Shown here: positions 18,497-28,705 of the stretch, one piece after another
How positions within the stretch are numbered: the stretch's first letter is position 1
Layout of the letters: each line of letters opens with the position of its first letter
Assembly (NCBI GenBank): GCA_030272815.1
Contig: JAJSZT010000020.1
Location: 1-50,686, forward strand
Direction: 5' to 3'
Source: Deltaproteobacteria bacterium
Lineage (GTDB): Bacteria; Desulfobacterota; Desulfobacteria; Desulfobacterales; ETH-SRB1
DNA: 50,686 nt
Notes under the pieces: generated by a model
The model's input: the letters and a program-made list of their open reading frames with translations, nothing else
Told to the model about the DNA's origin: nothing
The model's database searches: none
Position numbers and translations under genes: made by a program

Positions 18497-19279
18497 CTAA
18501 TCCCTGATCCCCGACCCCTGACTCGTTGCCGACAACTGGTTGTCAGTCTCGGCTACTAACCCTTTTTTGCGAAATGCGGCTACATATTTTTCAATATCTG
18601 TTCCGGACACCCCTATCTTTTTGGTCAACTCGTCAAAAGCAATCGGCCCTTGTTTTTGTATGCGAAGTAAAGTCTCATTTCTATCTATCTCGGTACCTAT
18701 TGACTTTGTTAGCTTCTCATTCACCTTATCCTTTATTTGCTGATCAGAATAATCACCTTCTTTACGGAATCCCTTTGTAAGGTTGCCCAGCCCTGTCCGC
18801 AATTTTGCTTTCTCGACCGCACTTCTAGCTGCCAAAAGCTTGATCTGCAACTCATCCTTACTAACGCCCTCGGGCTCTCCCAAAGGACCAAGGGACTTGA
18901 TTTTACCGGTAAAATCAGTGATCAACTTTACAAATCGCGGGCCCTCGGCCGCTGATGCCCATTTCAATACAAAACGGTCGCTATCAATACCGATCTTTGC
19001 CAATATCTTCCTGACAAATTCCTCCATTATCATGGCGTCATAATTACCAACCTGGTAATGACATTCTCCAAGGTGTCAGCCACCCACAAAGACACCGTCT
19101 GTTCCGACACAAAAGGCATCTATAATAAAAAGTGGATCCATTCTCCCTGTACACATCATGCGAATCGTTCTAACATTCGGCGGGTATTGATACCGTGCCA
19201 CACCCGCTGAATCTGCGGCGGCGTAACAGCACCAGTTACACATAAATCCAAGTATCTTAGGGTTAAACTCTTGCCCCAT
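18497..19279 (-). CDS. mvhD: Selenocysteine-containing MvhD-like protein with C-terminal extension
   Basis: An in-frame UGA (complement of 19076-19078) joins two frames into a 260-residue protein with Sec at residue 68. The context DGVFVGG-Sec-HLGECHYQVGN is the MvhD cluster motif GCHxGxCHY with Sec replacing its first Cys. The N-terminal MCNWCCYAAADSAG motif is intact. The MvhD core ends near residue 150. A charged extension with a winged-helix-like stretch (LLRIQKQGPIAFDELTKKIG) follows and is not part of standard MvhD. ATG 19279 has a strong AGGAGG. It sits between Sec-HdrA and the HdrC fusion, so it is the likely partner of Sec-HdrA. The last residues are written by spacer repeat words. 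Confidence 0.88.
19043..19078 (-). promoter_or_regulatory. UGA(Sec) codon and putative SECIS hairpin of mvhD
   Basis: After the UGA and 16 nt, ATTACC pairs perfectly with GGTAAT around the loop AGGTT (19059-19043 on the minus strand). Spacing and G-containing loop match bacterial SECIS elements. Sequence conservation continues past the UGA, which argues for readthrough and not termination. Confidence 0.75.
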
Positions 19280-19334
19280 TGATCCTCCTATCCCTGCCCT
19301 TTACCCATAAGTGTCGAGGCATATTTTTGACCTT

Positions 19335-19455
19335 AATTAACAATTAGTTATTAACAATTGATTATTGGTTATTTATTTTTTATATTTATGCCCAAAAAGC
19401 CAATAATAACAGTCAATAATCAATTGCTAACTGTTAATTGCTAATGGAGAAATAA
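19335..19455. repeat. AT-rich palindromic intergenic repeat, copy 2
   Basis: AATTAACAATTAGTTATTAA with CAATTGATTATTGG is mirrored by GTCAATAATCAATTGCTAAC with TGTTAATTGCTAAT. It shares words and layout with 17276-17398. It fills the gap between Sec-HdrA and Sec-MvhD. Confidence 0.6.
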
Positions 19456-19475
19456 CTTATAGCTAAAGGGCAGTC

Positions 19476-22400
19476 CTATCCTCCAAAGGCCTTTATCTGA
19501 GACCTGATCTGTTCGGTTGTAAAACCGCCCATAGATATAGCCAGTTTTGGACAATGGGATGCGCAAATCCCACAGCCTTTACAAGAGGCGGAAATAGTTT
19601 CCGCCTTTTTCTTCTTGCCTGCCTTGACCATTTGAATCGCCTGATACGGGCAAAGGCTTACGCAAATACCGCACCCAATGCAAATTTCAGGATTTACTTT
19701 AGATACAATCGGCTCTACTGACACGACACCTTTTGCCAGAGGCAGTGCTGCCTTGCCGGCAGCAGATTTTGCCTGAGCAATAGATTCATTAACCGGTTTG
19801 GGGGAATGGGCAAGACCGCACATGAATACACCGTCAACAGCAAATTCAACCGGACGGAGCTTGACATGTGCCTCCAGAAAAAAATTATCCTTTGTCACAG
19901 GGACCTTGAGAATCTTTGACAGGCTATCAACATCATTCGGTACTATTCCAACGCTCAGTACGAGAAGATCCGGCTCAAGGGTAATATCATCATCAAGCAT
20001 TTCATCAAAAAAGGTAACAGAAAGCTTGCCGTCCGTGTCAGTTGCAACAGGCGCTTTTTCCTTGTCATAATTGACAAAAACAACGCCTTTTTCTCTTGCC
20101 TTTTTATAGTAGTCTTCCATAAACCCGTAAGTGCGTATATCTCTGTAAAGAATATAAATATTGGCATTCGGGTATTTATCTAAAATTCGCAACGCATTTT
20201 TCACGGCCTGACCGCAGCATACCTTGCTGCAATAAGAAAGGTCATCACCCCGGGAACCAACGCATTGAATCATAACAACCTGTTGGAGATCTTCCTCCAG
20301 GGCACCGGAAGAAATAGCATCTTCCAATTCTATCTGGGTTATAACCTGCCTGGAAGTTCCGTAACAATACTGCTTTGGCTCATACGGACGGCCCCCAGTG
20401 GCAATAATGATTACACCGTGCTCAATAACTTGTGTCCCCAAAGCAGAAGAAATGTTAGTGGTAAAGTTCCCCACATAGCCGGATACGCTTTCAACCTCAG
20501 CTCCAGTATAAACTCGTATCAAATCATTGGAAGCTATCTTTTTCTCAACTTCTTTAACTGTTTTCCTTGGATCCTCACCAGATAGCAAAGCGCTCACATT
20601 CCTCAAATTGCCGCCAAGTTTGTCTGACTTTTCTACCAAAAAGGTCTCAAATCCCTGCTCCGCCATACTCAAAGCCGCTGTCATTCCTGAAATTCCACCA
20701 CCTATGACCAGTGCTTTAGGTATAACAGGGATCTGCTGTTCCGGAAGCGGTTGCGACAGGGTGGCCTTTGCAACCGCCATCCTGACCAGATCCTTTGCTT
20801 TCTCAGTAGCTTCTTCAGGTTCTCCTGCATGCACCCATGAACACTGATCCCTGATGTTTACCATTTCAAACAGAGCACGGTTCAGGCCCGTATCCCTCAG
20901 TGTTTCCTGAAATAATGGTTCATGCGTACGGGGTGTGCAGGCAGCAACTATAACTCGATTAAGATTATGGTCTTTAATCTTTTCCTTTAAGATGTATTGA
21001 GCGTCCTGAGAACAACTATACAGGCTTTGATCCGCATAAACAACGCGATCAAGAGTTGATGCGTATTCTCTAACTGCAGCAACGTCAATAACGCTGGCAA
21101 TATTGCTTCCACAGTGGCACACAAAAACACCTATTCTTGGCTCATCTCCTATCACAATCTCTGCGGGGTATTCTTTTTTTTCAACCTGGCTGCCCCTCAC
21201 TTTGTTTAGCAATGAGTCAACAGAAGCCACAGCACCAGTTGCTTCAGTAACGCTCTCCGGGATGTCTTTTGGCCCTCCGAAAGCACCTGCCACAAAGATA
21301 CCCTGTCTTGATGTCTGAAGGGGAGTAAAAGCCTGAGTGCTGCAAAATTCATACTTATTAATATCAATACCGCAGCTACGGGCAAGATCATCAGCCCCTT
21401 CAGGTGATTCCAAACCTTCAGAAAGAACAACCATGTCAAAAGATTCACCGTGATGAACACCTCGCCCATCTACGTATGATATCCTCAATTGATCCCCTTG
21501 TTCCTGAATTCCCGCAATACGAGATCTGACAAATTTGATGCCGTATTTTTCCCTGGCTCGTTGACGGGATGCATCAAATTCCTTGCCCTGAGTCCTCATA
21601 TCCATATAAAATATGGTTATATCAAGATCAGGGTCGTGTTCTTTTGCCACAGATGCCTCTTTAACTGCATACATACAGCAAACTGAAGAACAGTATCCAT
21701 TTCCACATGTTTCATCCCTTGATCCTATACACTGGAGGAATGCAATATGTTTTGGATGGCGCTGATCCGACGGCCTGACAATCGTCCCTTCAGTAGGACC
21801 TGATGCAGAAGTCAACCGCTCGAATTCTAAACTTGTAAGCACATCAGGATATTTACCGAAACCGTAGCGGCCAAGAACTTCATCATCAATACGACCGAAC
21901 CCAGGAGTCAATATTACAGAACCTACGGATAGATTGTGTTCTTCCTCTGTCTGACTAAAATCTATGGCCTGCGCCTGACATGTTGAAACACAGATACGAC
22001 ACATCTCATGATTTATAAAAAGACACTCTCTGGGATCGATATAAAAACTCGACGGTACTGCCTGGGGATAATCTTTATGAAGGTTCTTTGTTAAAGCAAG
22101 GCCTTCATTAAATATATCTGATGTTATAACAGGACAATACATAGTGCATATGCCGCAGGCCGTGCAAAGATCCTCATTTATGTATCGCGGAGCAGTATGC
22201 ACGCGAGCGGTAAAGTTCCCTGCCTCACCCTGAACGGATTCCAATCGAGCGTTTGTCAGTATCTTTATATTTGGAGACCGACCGGCCTCAACCAACTTTG
22301 GTCCGAGTATTCAGATAGCACAGTCACTGGTAGGGAAGGTCTTGTCCAATCGAGCCATTACCCCGCCAATTGATGCGGATTTCTCAACAAGGTAAACAAA

Positions 22401-22499
22401 ATAACCCAGCTCGGAAAGATCCAAAGATGCCTGAATACCGGCCACACCGCCGCCCACAACAAGGACAGAACCCATTTTTGTCGTTTTACTTTCTTTCAT
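19476..22499 (-). CDS. hdrA: Selenocysteine-containing HdrA
   Basis: Two frames joined across one UGA (complement of 22311-22313) give a 1007-residue HdrA with Sec at residue 63. The context TSDCAI[17 protein letters not shown] equals the HdrA motif DCxxC...VECGRHPN with Sec at the second Cys. The later Cys of VEC is Ala here. Then come inserted 4Fe-4S sites ([19 protein letters not shown]), FAD-binding segments, the [10 protein letters not shown] domain (about 385), a second FAD/NAD fold ([19 protein letters not shown]) and two C-terminal 4Fe-4S clusters ([22 protein letters not shown]). It is the probable flavin-bifurcating core of the complex formed with the downstream MvhD and HdrC fusions. 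It starts 5 bp after cooS. Confidence 0.92.
22289..22313 (-). promoter_or_regulatory. UGA(Sec) codon and putative SECIS region of hdrA
   Basis: Downstream of the UGA the bases ACCAA and TTGGT can pair (22302-22291), with CTC/GAG able to extend the stem. The loop is small and the fold is less clear than in the other two selenoprotein genes. The UGA call itself rests on the perfect continuation of HdrA homology. Confidence 0.6.
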
Positions 22500-22504
22500 A
22501 TCTA

Positions 22505-24463
22505 TTATTCCAACTCACGTCTCATTTCCATATCATAGAGAACTCTTTCCTTGGTTTCCTGAATACCCAGAGCCTCCCGCCCTTTTTCAATACGCTGGAT
22601 CATCAATTGGGCCATCTTTACCGGATCGGATTCAACCGCCCACATTCCACCGTACAGGTCTTCAAACTCTTTGAACAGAAAATCAGTCAAAACCTTGCTT
22701 CCTGTTGTTGGAAATGTTCTCCCAAATACTACAAAAACGCCGCTCGCTACAAAATAGTGCCCAATTGATATGGCTTTTTCGCTCATCCACTCCGGTGCAC
22801 ACCCTGCCGCCGGGACCTGGTACAAATCGTCTCCAAGGCCTCCCTCACGTACAATCTCTGTTGCAGCAATCAGGATCCGGCTGTTGTCCACACATGATCC
22901 CATATGCAATACCGGCGGCAGACCCACTGTCTCGCAGACCTCTCTCAAGCCAGGCCCTGCCAGCTTTGCAGCTTCAGGAGTCAGAAGTCCCGCACGCCCG
23001 CATGCAGTAGCAGCACAGCCCGTGACAAGGACCAGGACATTGTTGGCTATCAACTCCTTTACCACAGTGGTATGTACGTGCCCGGAACGGACTCGCATGC
23101 TGTCACATCCTACAACTGCGCCAACCCCTCTAATTCTGCCGTTTATAATATTGTCATTCAAGGGACGATATGAAGCACGAAAAGCGCCTCCCAGCATATG
23201 ATTAATGGTTTCGTGACTGAATCCCGCCACAATATCCATTTTGTTTTGCGGGATATTGATCTCTCCTCTCTGCGGAAATCTATCAATTGCACGCTGGATG
23301 ATCTGCCGTGCTGTGTCCACTGCATTATGATGATGCACCTCTATATGCTCAGCGCCCGGGATCCGAGCCCTGTCAGAGGTAGTAATAACCTCAGTATGGA
23401 AACATTCAGCTACTGTCGGCAGAGACTGCATAATACATTGAACATCTACCACCATTATCTCTACCGCGCCGGTTGCAAGGACAATTTCCTGCTGGATAAA
23501 GCTGCCTGCAACAGGAATCCCGTGACGCATAAGAACCTCATTACCAGTACAGCAGACACCGACTAAATTGATCCCTTTTGCTCCCACTTTTTTAGCTGCC
23601 TCGATCATCTCCGGTTCCTGGGCAACCAAAGCCATTGCCTCAGACAGGATCGGCTCATGGCCGTGAACGACCACGTTTACCTCGTCTTTGGAAAGAACGC
23701 CGAGGTTGACCACTGCCCGAATCGGAACTGGTGTCCCGAACATGATATCCTGCAGTTCGGTCGATATCATGGAACCACCCCAGCCGTCTGCCAGAGCACA
23801 TCTGGTGGCCTGGAGAATCAGGTTGCGATAATCCTGATCAGTTCCCATATGGGTTCTATGCATTATCTCAACAACTTCCCGCTGTATGCCGCGAGGTATA
23901 ACTCCCAATTTTTTCCACAATTCCTGCCTTTTTTCAGGAGCACGTTTTATGCAATATATGCCCCCTTCCTGCTTACCGAATTCAGCCAATGCCTTTTCAC
24001 CTACCTCAATGGCGATATCTTTCGTGCTTCGGCCTTCAGTCTTTATTTCAAAAACCTCTGCCAGTGCACGCAGTTTCTTTTCATCCTTGATTTTGTAGTC
24101 TGATTCTCCCCTGGCCGCAGCCAAAAAAGCCATTGCAGTCTCCAGAGCATGATCCATGTGTGCAGATGCTCCTCCAGCAACCATACGGGCAAAGTTACGC
24201 GCCGCTACAGTCGCAGGAGTGGCGCCGCAAAGTCCTATTGACTCAGGAATATCCTCTATCATCATACATGGCCCAAAGGAACAAATCCGGCAGCATGTTC
24301 CCCCCTGACCGAAAAGGCATGGCTCAATAGCACGCCTGTTCATACGCTGTATATAGGTAACAACCCCCTGTTTCTCAGCTTGCTCCACAACACATGTGCT
24401 GCCCTCACAATCAATGCCCATGCAACGCTGGGCAACACCTATAGGAGATCTTCTTGATCCCAT
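22505..24463 (-). CDS. cooS: Anaerobic carbon monoxide dehydrogenase, catalytic subunit
   Basis: The 652-residue protein is a Ni-Fe CODH of the CooS/AcsA type. It has the N-terminal Cys clusters ([18 protein letters not shown]) for the B and D clusters. The C-cluster ligands are all recognisable: His in VVVHGHEP, and Cys in [35 protein letters not shown] and AAGCAPEW. It interconverts CO2 and CO, delivering CO to AcsB. The start is ATG 24463, seven bases after GGAGG; ATG 24469 is too close. It lies between folD and Sec-HdrA. No cooC/acsF nickel-insertion ATPase is adjacent. Confidence 0.95.
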   Translation of the reverse strand: MGSRRSPIGVAQRCMGIDCEGSTCVVEQAEKQGVVTYIQRMNRRAIEPCLFGQGGTCCRICSFGPCMMIEDIPESIGLCGATPATVAARNFARMVAGGASAHMDHALETAMAFLAAARGESDYKIKDEKKLRALAEVFEIKTEGRSTKDIAIEVGEKALAEFGKQEGGIYCIKRAPEKRQELWKKLGVIPRGIQREVVEIMHRTHMGTDQDYRNLILQATRCALADGWGGSMISTELQDIMFGTPVPIRAVVNLGVLSKDEVNVVVHGHEPILSEAMALVAQEPEMIEAAKKVGAKGINLVGVCCTGNEVLMRHGIPVAGSFIQQEIVLATGAVEIMVVDVQCIMQSLPTVAECFHTEVITTSDRARIPGAEHIEVHHHNAVDTARQIIQRAIDRFPQRGEINIPQNKMDIVAGFSHETINHMLGGAFRASYRPLNDNIINGRIRGVGAVVGCDSMRVRSGHVHTTVVKELIANNVLVLVTGCAATACGRAGLLTPEAAKLAGPGLREVCETVGLPPVLHMGSCVDNSRILIAATEIVREGGLGDDLYQVPAAGCAPEWMSEKAISIGHYFVASGVFVVFGRTFPTTGSKVLTDFLFKEFEDLYGGMWAVESDPVKMAQLMIQRIEKGREALGIQETKERVLYDMEMRRELE

Positions 24464-24504
24464 TATCATTCCTCCAAAATTAACGCACCTTCGGTGCGGA
24501 CATA

Positions 24505-24708
24505 AGTGCCTAAAGTGAGCTAAAGTATATTAAAGTGCCTAAAGTTAAGGAATGCGCCTTCGGCGCTGCCAATTTTAACTTTCTTGCCATACAACTTTGC
24601 TCACTTTATTTCCGGCTAAAGTTATAATCAAACCCTGAAAATCTATAGCACGCCGAAGGCGTACCATAACTTTAGGCATTTTAGGCACTTTAGTTCACTT
24701 TAGGCACT
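24505..24708. repeat. MITE-like element with about 42-bp inverted repeat ends
   Basis: The left arm (24505-24547) starts AGTGCCTAAAGTGAGCTAAA. The right arm (24667-24708), read backwards, starts AGTGCCTAAAGTGAACTAAA. Both end in GCCTAAAGTTA when aligned. Small palindromes (GCGCCTTCGGCGC and CGCCGAAGGCG) lie between. There is no ORF. It fills the cooS-folD gap, and its right end touches the folD stop codon. Confidence 0.65.
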
Positions 24709-25586
24709 CAAAGTGTATTTCTTGCTGCTTCCACCGTATTCTTCATCAGCATAACAATTGTCATGGGTCCTACACCACCCGGCACAGGTGTTATTGCAGC
24801 AGCTTTTTCTTTAACACTATCAAATTCAACATCGCCTACTAAAATCGCCTTTCCTTCAGGCGTTTTTCCAATTCTGTTTACTCCAACATCAATAACAACA
24901 ACCCCTTCTCTGACCATATCGCCGGTAACTGTCTTGGGATGACCGGTAGCCACTATAAGTATGTCTGCCCGTTTTGTATGGAAAGATATATCTTTAGTCC
25001 TTGTATGACACAAAGTTACCGTTGCATTACCGGACGGTCTCTTCTGAAGCATCAGATTTAGAACCGGTTTTCCAACGATGTTACTCCTCCCGACTATTAC
25101 CACCTCAGCTCCTTCTGTTTTTACTCCTGAACGACTTAGCAGCTCTAAAACTCCATGCGGTGTACACGGAAGAAAACATTTCTCTCCGATAACCATTTTC
25201 CCAACGTTTACAGGATGAAAACCATCTACATCCTTGTTGGGATCAATTGCATAAAGTACACGGGTTTCATTAATGTGCTCAGGGAGAGGCAACTGTACTA
25301 ATATACCGTGGATACTGGAATCATTGTTTAATTCATCAATTAACTTCAGGAGATCTTCCTCTGCAACATCTCCCGGCAAGTTGATCATCTTCGAATAAAT
25401 ACCCAGGTTATTACAAGACTTATCTTTTTGACCGACATATACCCTGGATGCAGGGTCATCACCCACAAGGACTGTGGCCAATCCAGGAGTCAAGCCATGT
25501 TTTTCCTTTAATTCCGCTATCTCTTGCTTAAGCTCTATCCTTATTTCTTTGGCAATTTCAGTTCCACTGATAATTTTTGCGGACAT
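24708..25586 (-). CDS. folD: Methylenetetrahydrofolate dehydrogenase / methenyltetrahydrofolate cyclohydrolase
   Basis: The 292-residue FolD has the catalytic region with YVGQKDKSCNNLGI (conserved Lys), the GILVQLPLPEH motif and the Rossmann segment VVIVGRSNIVGKPVLNLML, ending in TPVPGGVGPMTIVMLM. It performs the two middle THF steps of the methyl branch, probably with NADP. ATG 25586 follows GGGAG. It is 17 bp downstream of fhs. Confidence 0.96.
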   Translation of the reverse strand: MSAKIISGTEIAKEIRIELKQEIAELKEKHGLTPGLATVLVGDDPASRVYVGQKDKSCNNLGIYSKMINLPGDVAEEDLLKLIDELNNDSSIHGILVQLPLPEHINETRVLYAIDPNKDVDGFHPVNVGKMVIGEKCFLPCTPHGVLELLSRSGVKTEGAEVVIVGRSNIVGKPVLNLMLQKRPSGNATVTLCHTRTKDISFHTKRADILIVATGHPKTVTGDMVREGVVVIDVGVNRIGKTPEGKAILVGDVEFDSVKEKAAAITPVPGGVGPMTIVMLMKNTVEAARNTL

Positions 25587-25603
25587 TATTTAAATCTCCC
25601 GTA

Positions 25604-27367
25604 TCAAAAAAGCCCTTTTACTTTTCCGGTCTCAACATCCACATCAATGCGCCTGTAAGCCGGATCTGAAGCTGTCCCCGGCATAAGGCTGATAGCTCCT
25701 GCAACCGGTACAACAAACCCCGCGCCCTTATAGGTCAAAATATCCCGTATAGGAAGAGTCCACCCTGTTGGGACGCCTTTTTTAGTGGGATCATGGGAAA
25801 GGCTGAGATGGGTTTTGACCATGCATGTCCCTAAATTTGCCAGTTCAGGATCCTGTTCCATTCTTATGGCTTTGGCTTTGGCTTCAGGGGTATAGCTTAC
25901 ACCGTCAGCACCGTAAACTTCTTTTGCAATCAGTTCAATCCGTTTTCGTAATGGAGTATCCAGCTCGTAAAGAAAGCGGAAATTGTTTTCCTCCTCACAC
26001 GCATCAACAACTGCATCTGCAAACTCCAATGCCCCGTCACCGCCTTTGAGCCAGTGCTCTGAAACAGCAGCACGGGCGCCCGCGGCTTCAGACAATCTGC
26101 GAACTGCATTTATCTCATCCTTTGTATCAGTATAGAATGAATTGATACAAACAACCGGGTTTATACCTGCCTTTTTAACCGTTTTAATGTGATGAACCAG
26201 ATTCTCGCATCCCTTTTCAACCCAGTCCACATGCTCCTCAAGATATGCGGGGTTCATCGGCTTGCCGGGAGGTAAAGGAGGTCCGCCGCCATGACATTTT
26301 AATGCACGAATGGTTGCGACTACTACGGCGCAATGTGGTTTCAGCCCACTAAAACGGCATTTTAAGTTCCAGAATTTCTCAAAACCTATATCTGCTCCAA
26401 AACCACTTTCGGTAACATGATAGTCTGCTAATTTTAATCCAACTCTGTCTGCAATGATTGATGATTGCCCTATGGCTATGTTTGCAAATGGTCCTGCATG
26501 CACCAGGACGGGCTGTCCTTCAAGACTCTGCATGAGATTCGGATTCAGGGCTTCCACCATCCATGCAGTCATGGCACCGTCAACCTCAAGATCTGCTGTA
26601 GTAACAGGATCGCCATTTTTGTTATACGCGACAACTATTTTACCCATTCGCTCACGCATATCTTCCAGGCTTGTAGCAACAGCTAAAATAGCCATAATCT
26701 CGGAACTTACAGCAATTGCAAATTTGGACTGCATGGGAAAACCGTCCATCTTTCCACCAAGACCTATTATTATATTACGAAGAGACTGGGCGCAAAAATC
26801 AAGTATCCATCCCATTTCAACATTTTTTGGATTAATATCAAGCCGTTTTAAATTCTTTTTAGCCAGGATCTCATCAGAATAATTATTTTCATGCTGCATC
26901 CTCGATGTCAAAGCTACCATAGCTAAATTATGAGCATTCATGATAGCATTAATATCGCCGGTCAAACCTAATGAAAAAGGTGTAAGAGGAATACACTGCG
27001 CAAGCCCGCCTCCTGCAGCACTACCCTTAATATTCATTGTGGGACCTCCGGAAGGCTGGCGGATAGCTCCTATTACTCGTTTGCCTCTCTTGCCAAATCC
27101 CTGCACCAATCCCATGGCAGAAGTACTTTTTCCTTCTCCTAGTGGAGTGGGAGAAATAGCTGTTACATCAATATATTTTGCGTCCGGTTTTCCTTCAAGA
27201 CGTTTAACAATCTTTGCAAAATCTAATTTTGCCACATAATGCCCATGCGGAAGCAACTCTTCTTTCTCAAGCCCGAGTTCCTCTCCAAGTTGATATACGG
27301 TTTTCATATTTTTTTCCGCATCTTCGGCAATTTCCCAATCCTGATGCTTAGTTGGATCAAGAGACAT
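25604..27367 (-). CDS. fhs: Formate--tetrahydrofolate ligase
   Basis: The 587-residue protein shows the Fhs P-loop region [17 protein letters not shown], the [11 protein letters not shown] segment and the C-terminal [18 protein letters not shown]. It makes formyl-THF from formate, ATP and THF (or runs in reverse with ATP gain). I set the start at ATG 27367 because a strong AGGAGG lies seven bases ahead; the upstream extension from TTG 27409 would translate this site. It is the first gene of the minus-strand acetyl-CoA cluster. Confidence 0.95.
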   Translation of the reverse strand: MSLDPTKHQDWEIAEDAEKNMKTVYQLGEELGLEKEELLPHGHYVAKLDFAKIVKRLEGKPDAKYIDVTAISPTPLGEGKSTSAMGLVQGFGKRGKRVIGAIRQPSGGPTMNIKGSAAGGGLAQCIPLTPFSLGLTGDINAIMNAHNLAMVALTSRMQHENNYSDEILAKKNLKRLDINPKNVEMGWILDFCAQSLRNIIIGLGGKMDGFPMQSKFAIAVSSEIMAILAVATSLEDMRERMGKIVVAYNKNGDPVTTADLEVDGAMTAWMVEALNPNLMQSLEGQPVLVHAGPFANIAIGQSSIIADRVGLKLADYHVTESGFGADIGFEKFWNLKCRFSGLKPHCAVVVATIRALKCHGGGPPLPPGKPMNPAYLEEHVDWVEKGCENLVHHIKTVKKAGINPVVCINSFYTDTKDEINAVRRLSEAAGARAAVSEHWLKGGDGALEFADAVVDACEEENNFRFLYELDTPLRKRIELIAKEVYGADGVSYTPEAKAKAIRMEQDPELANLGTCMVKTHLSLSHDPTKKGVPTGWTLPIRDILTYKGAGFVVPVAGAISLMPGTASDPAYRRIDVDVETGKVKGLF

Positions 27368-27489
27368 AACTTCCTCCTTTGATTTTTTATCCCAAAATTC
27401 CTCTTCCAAACCTGATATTAAGAAAATGCATACAATCTTTATTTCTGTATTCCCATAATTTACTGAATCAAATTTATTTATTTATGTCA

Positions 27490-27518
27490 TATGTAAATGA
27501 TGTTTTTTATTTAGTCAA
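27490..27518 (-). promoter_or_regulatory. Candidate sigma70-type promoter ahead of fhs
   Basis: On the minus strand TTGACT (27518-27513) is separated by 17 bp from TACATA (27495-27490), about 120 bp before the fhs start, in a very AT-rich 166-bp spacer. The -35 box is good and the -10 box weak. It is the only candidate I can place for the whole cluster. Confidence 0.35.
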
Positions 27519-27575
27519 GTAAAAAAATTCATTTGCTAAATTGGTGACTACTCAGGTGGATAGGGTGAAGGCGAA

Positions 27576-28211
27576 CTATATAAATAAGGAGGCATTTTTT
27601 TGCATTATATCATAGTCATTCTCGGTCAAACCTGCCCCGTAAACAATTTTTTTTGCCATTTTTTCATCAATCAAATCTTCAGGTGCATGCGCATCAGTGT
27701 TGATGACAAGCTTTGCACCTGTTTTCCTGGCAAGCTTTGCAATATGTCCGTTTGTCAGAGAATGCCCCTTACGGGCTGATATCTCCAAAAAAATTCCATT
27801 CTCTTTTGCTTTTAAAACTTCCTCCTCGCTTATAAGACCGGGATGCGCCAGAATGTCAATATCTGCCTCTATCGCAGCATTATTAGTGCCTGGAGCAACT
27901 GGTTCGACAATTGTTTCTCCATGTACTATAATAATTTTTGCTCCTAAAGAACGCGCCTTTTTTGCTGCATCTGATATCAGGCTTGGCGGTACATGTGTTA
28001 TTTCTATCCCGGGAACAACCTTTATGCTTAAAACGCTATTTAGTTTCTCAGCTATGGCAACTATTCTTGGAATTATAAAATCAATATTTGAAAAATCACC
28101 ATGATCTGTTATTCCTATTGCTTTTAATCCAACAAACTCCGCCCTTCTAACAAGCTCAGAAGGTATCAAAACGCCATCACTGAAAACCGTATGTGTATGA
28201 AGATCTATCAT
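27576..28211 (-). CDS. PHP-domain metal-dependent phosphoesterase
   Basis: The 211-residue protein has the PHP motifs: IDLHTHTVFSDG, GITDHGD, VHGETIVEP, DILAHPG and NTDAHAPEDL. These give the His/Asp set for a three-metal site. Relatives include histidinol-phosphatase-like and PolX-like stand-alone PHP proteins; the substrate cannot be told. Its ATG overlaps the stop of the DUF151 gene by an ATGA junction, so both are translated from one mRNA. Confidence 0.85.
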   Translation of the reverse strand: MIDLHTHTVFSDGVLIPSELVRRAEFVGLKAIGITDHGDFSNIDFIIPRIVAIAEKLNSVLSIKVVPGIEITHVPPSLISDAAKKARSLGAKIIIVHGETIVEPVAPGTNNAAIEADIDILAHPGLISEEEVLKAKENGIFLEISARKGHSLTNGHIAKLARKTGAKLVINTDAHAPEDLIDEKMAKKIVYGAGLTENDYDIMQKNASLFI

Positions 28212-28705
28212 ACCTTATATCTCCCAAAATCTTCAGGCGAAAGCTTTTCAAGATAATCCGCCCACTTTTTTCCCTCTTCAGTCTTATCAAGGGCTTCAGC
28301 ATGGGTATCAGACATTTTCGACTTTTCAATAACATCATCATCGACATAAATTGGTGCATTATATCGAAGTGCCAGAGCAATTGCATCGCTGGGTCGTGCA
28401 TCCATACTGAAATTACCCTTTTCATAAATAAAATGTATTCTAGCATAGAAAGTGTTATTTTTTAAATCACACACCTCAACCTTTTGTATTTTGATATCAA
28501 GAATATCAGTAAAATTCTTAAAAAGATCGTGAGTCATGGGGCGTTCAAACTTAATATTTTGAAGAGTTGAAGCAATAGAAGTAGCTTCAAGCAACCCTAT
28601 CCATATAGGAATTGCCTGATCATCTTTATCAGACTTTAAAATAACGATCGGTGTGTTTGAAGCCGGATCAATTGTCAGCCCCGCTATGCTAACTTTAAGC
28701 AGCAT
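28208..28705 (-). CDS. Bifunctional nuclease family protein (DUF151)
   Basis: The 165-residue protein matches the DUF151 family: an N-terminal beta-rich part with PIVILKSDKDDQAIPIWIG, the TSIASTLQ helix, and the conserved MDARPSDAIALALRYNAPIY motif. A short charged C-terminal tail follows. Plant members act as DNase/RNase; the bacterial role is unknown. The start overlaps the 3' end of miaB by 11 bp. Confidence 0.88.
   Translation of the reverse strand: MLLKVSIAGLTIDPASNTPIVILKSDKDDQAIPIWIGLLEATSIASTLQNIKFERPMTHDLFKNFTDILDIKIQKVEVCDLKNNTFYARIHFIYEKGNFSMDARPSDAIALALRYNAPIYVDDDVIEKSKMSDTHAEALDKTEEGKKWADYLEKLSPEDFGRYKV

Noticed and set aside
15200-19475. A CRISPR array in the repeat-rich spacers
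   Set aside because: The repeats are short adjoining words without unique spacers of constant length, and no cas genes are present.
27410-27575. A THF riboswitch ahead of fhs
   Set aside because: The spacer is very AT-rich and I see no conserved stem arrangement with G-rich loops; nothing supports it by eye.
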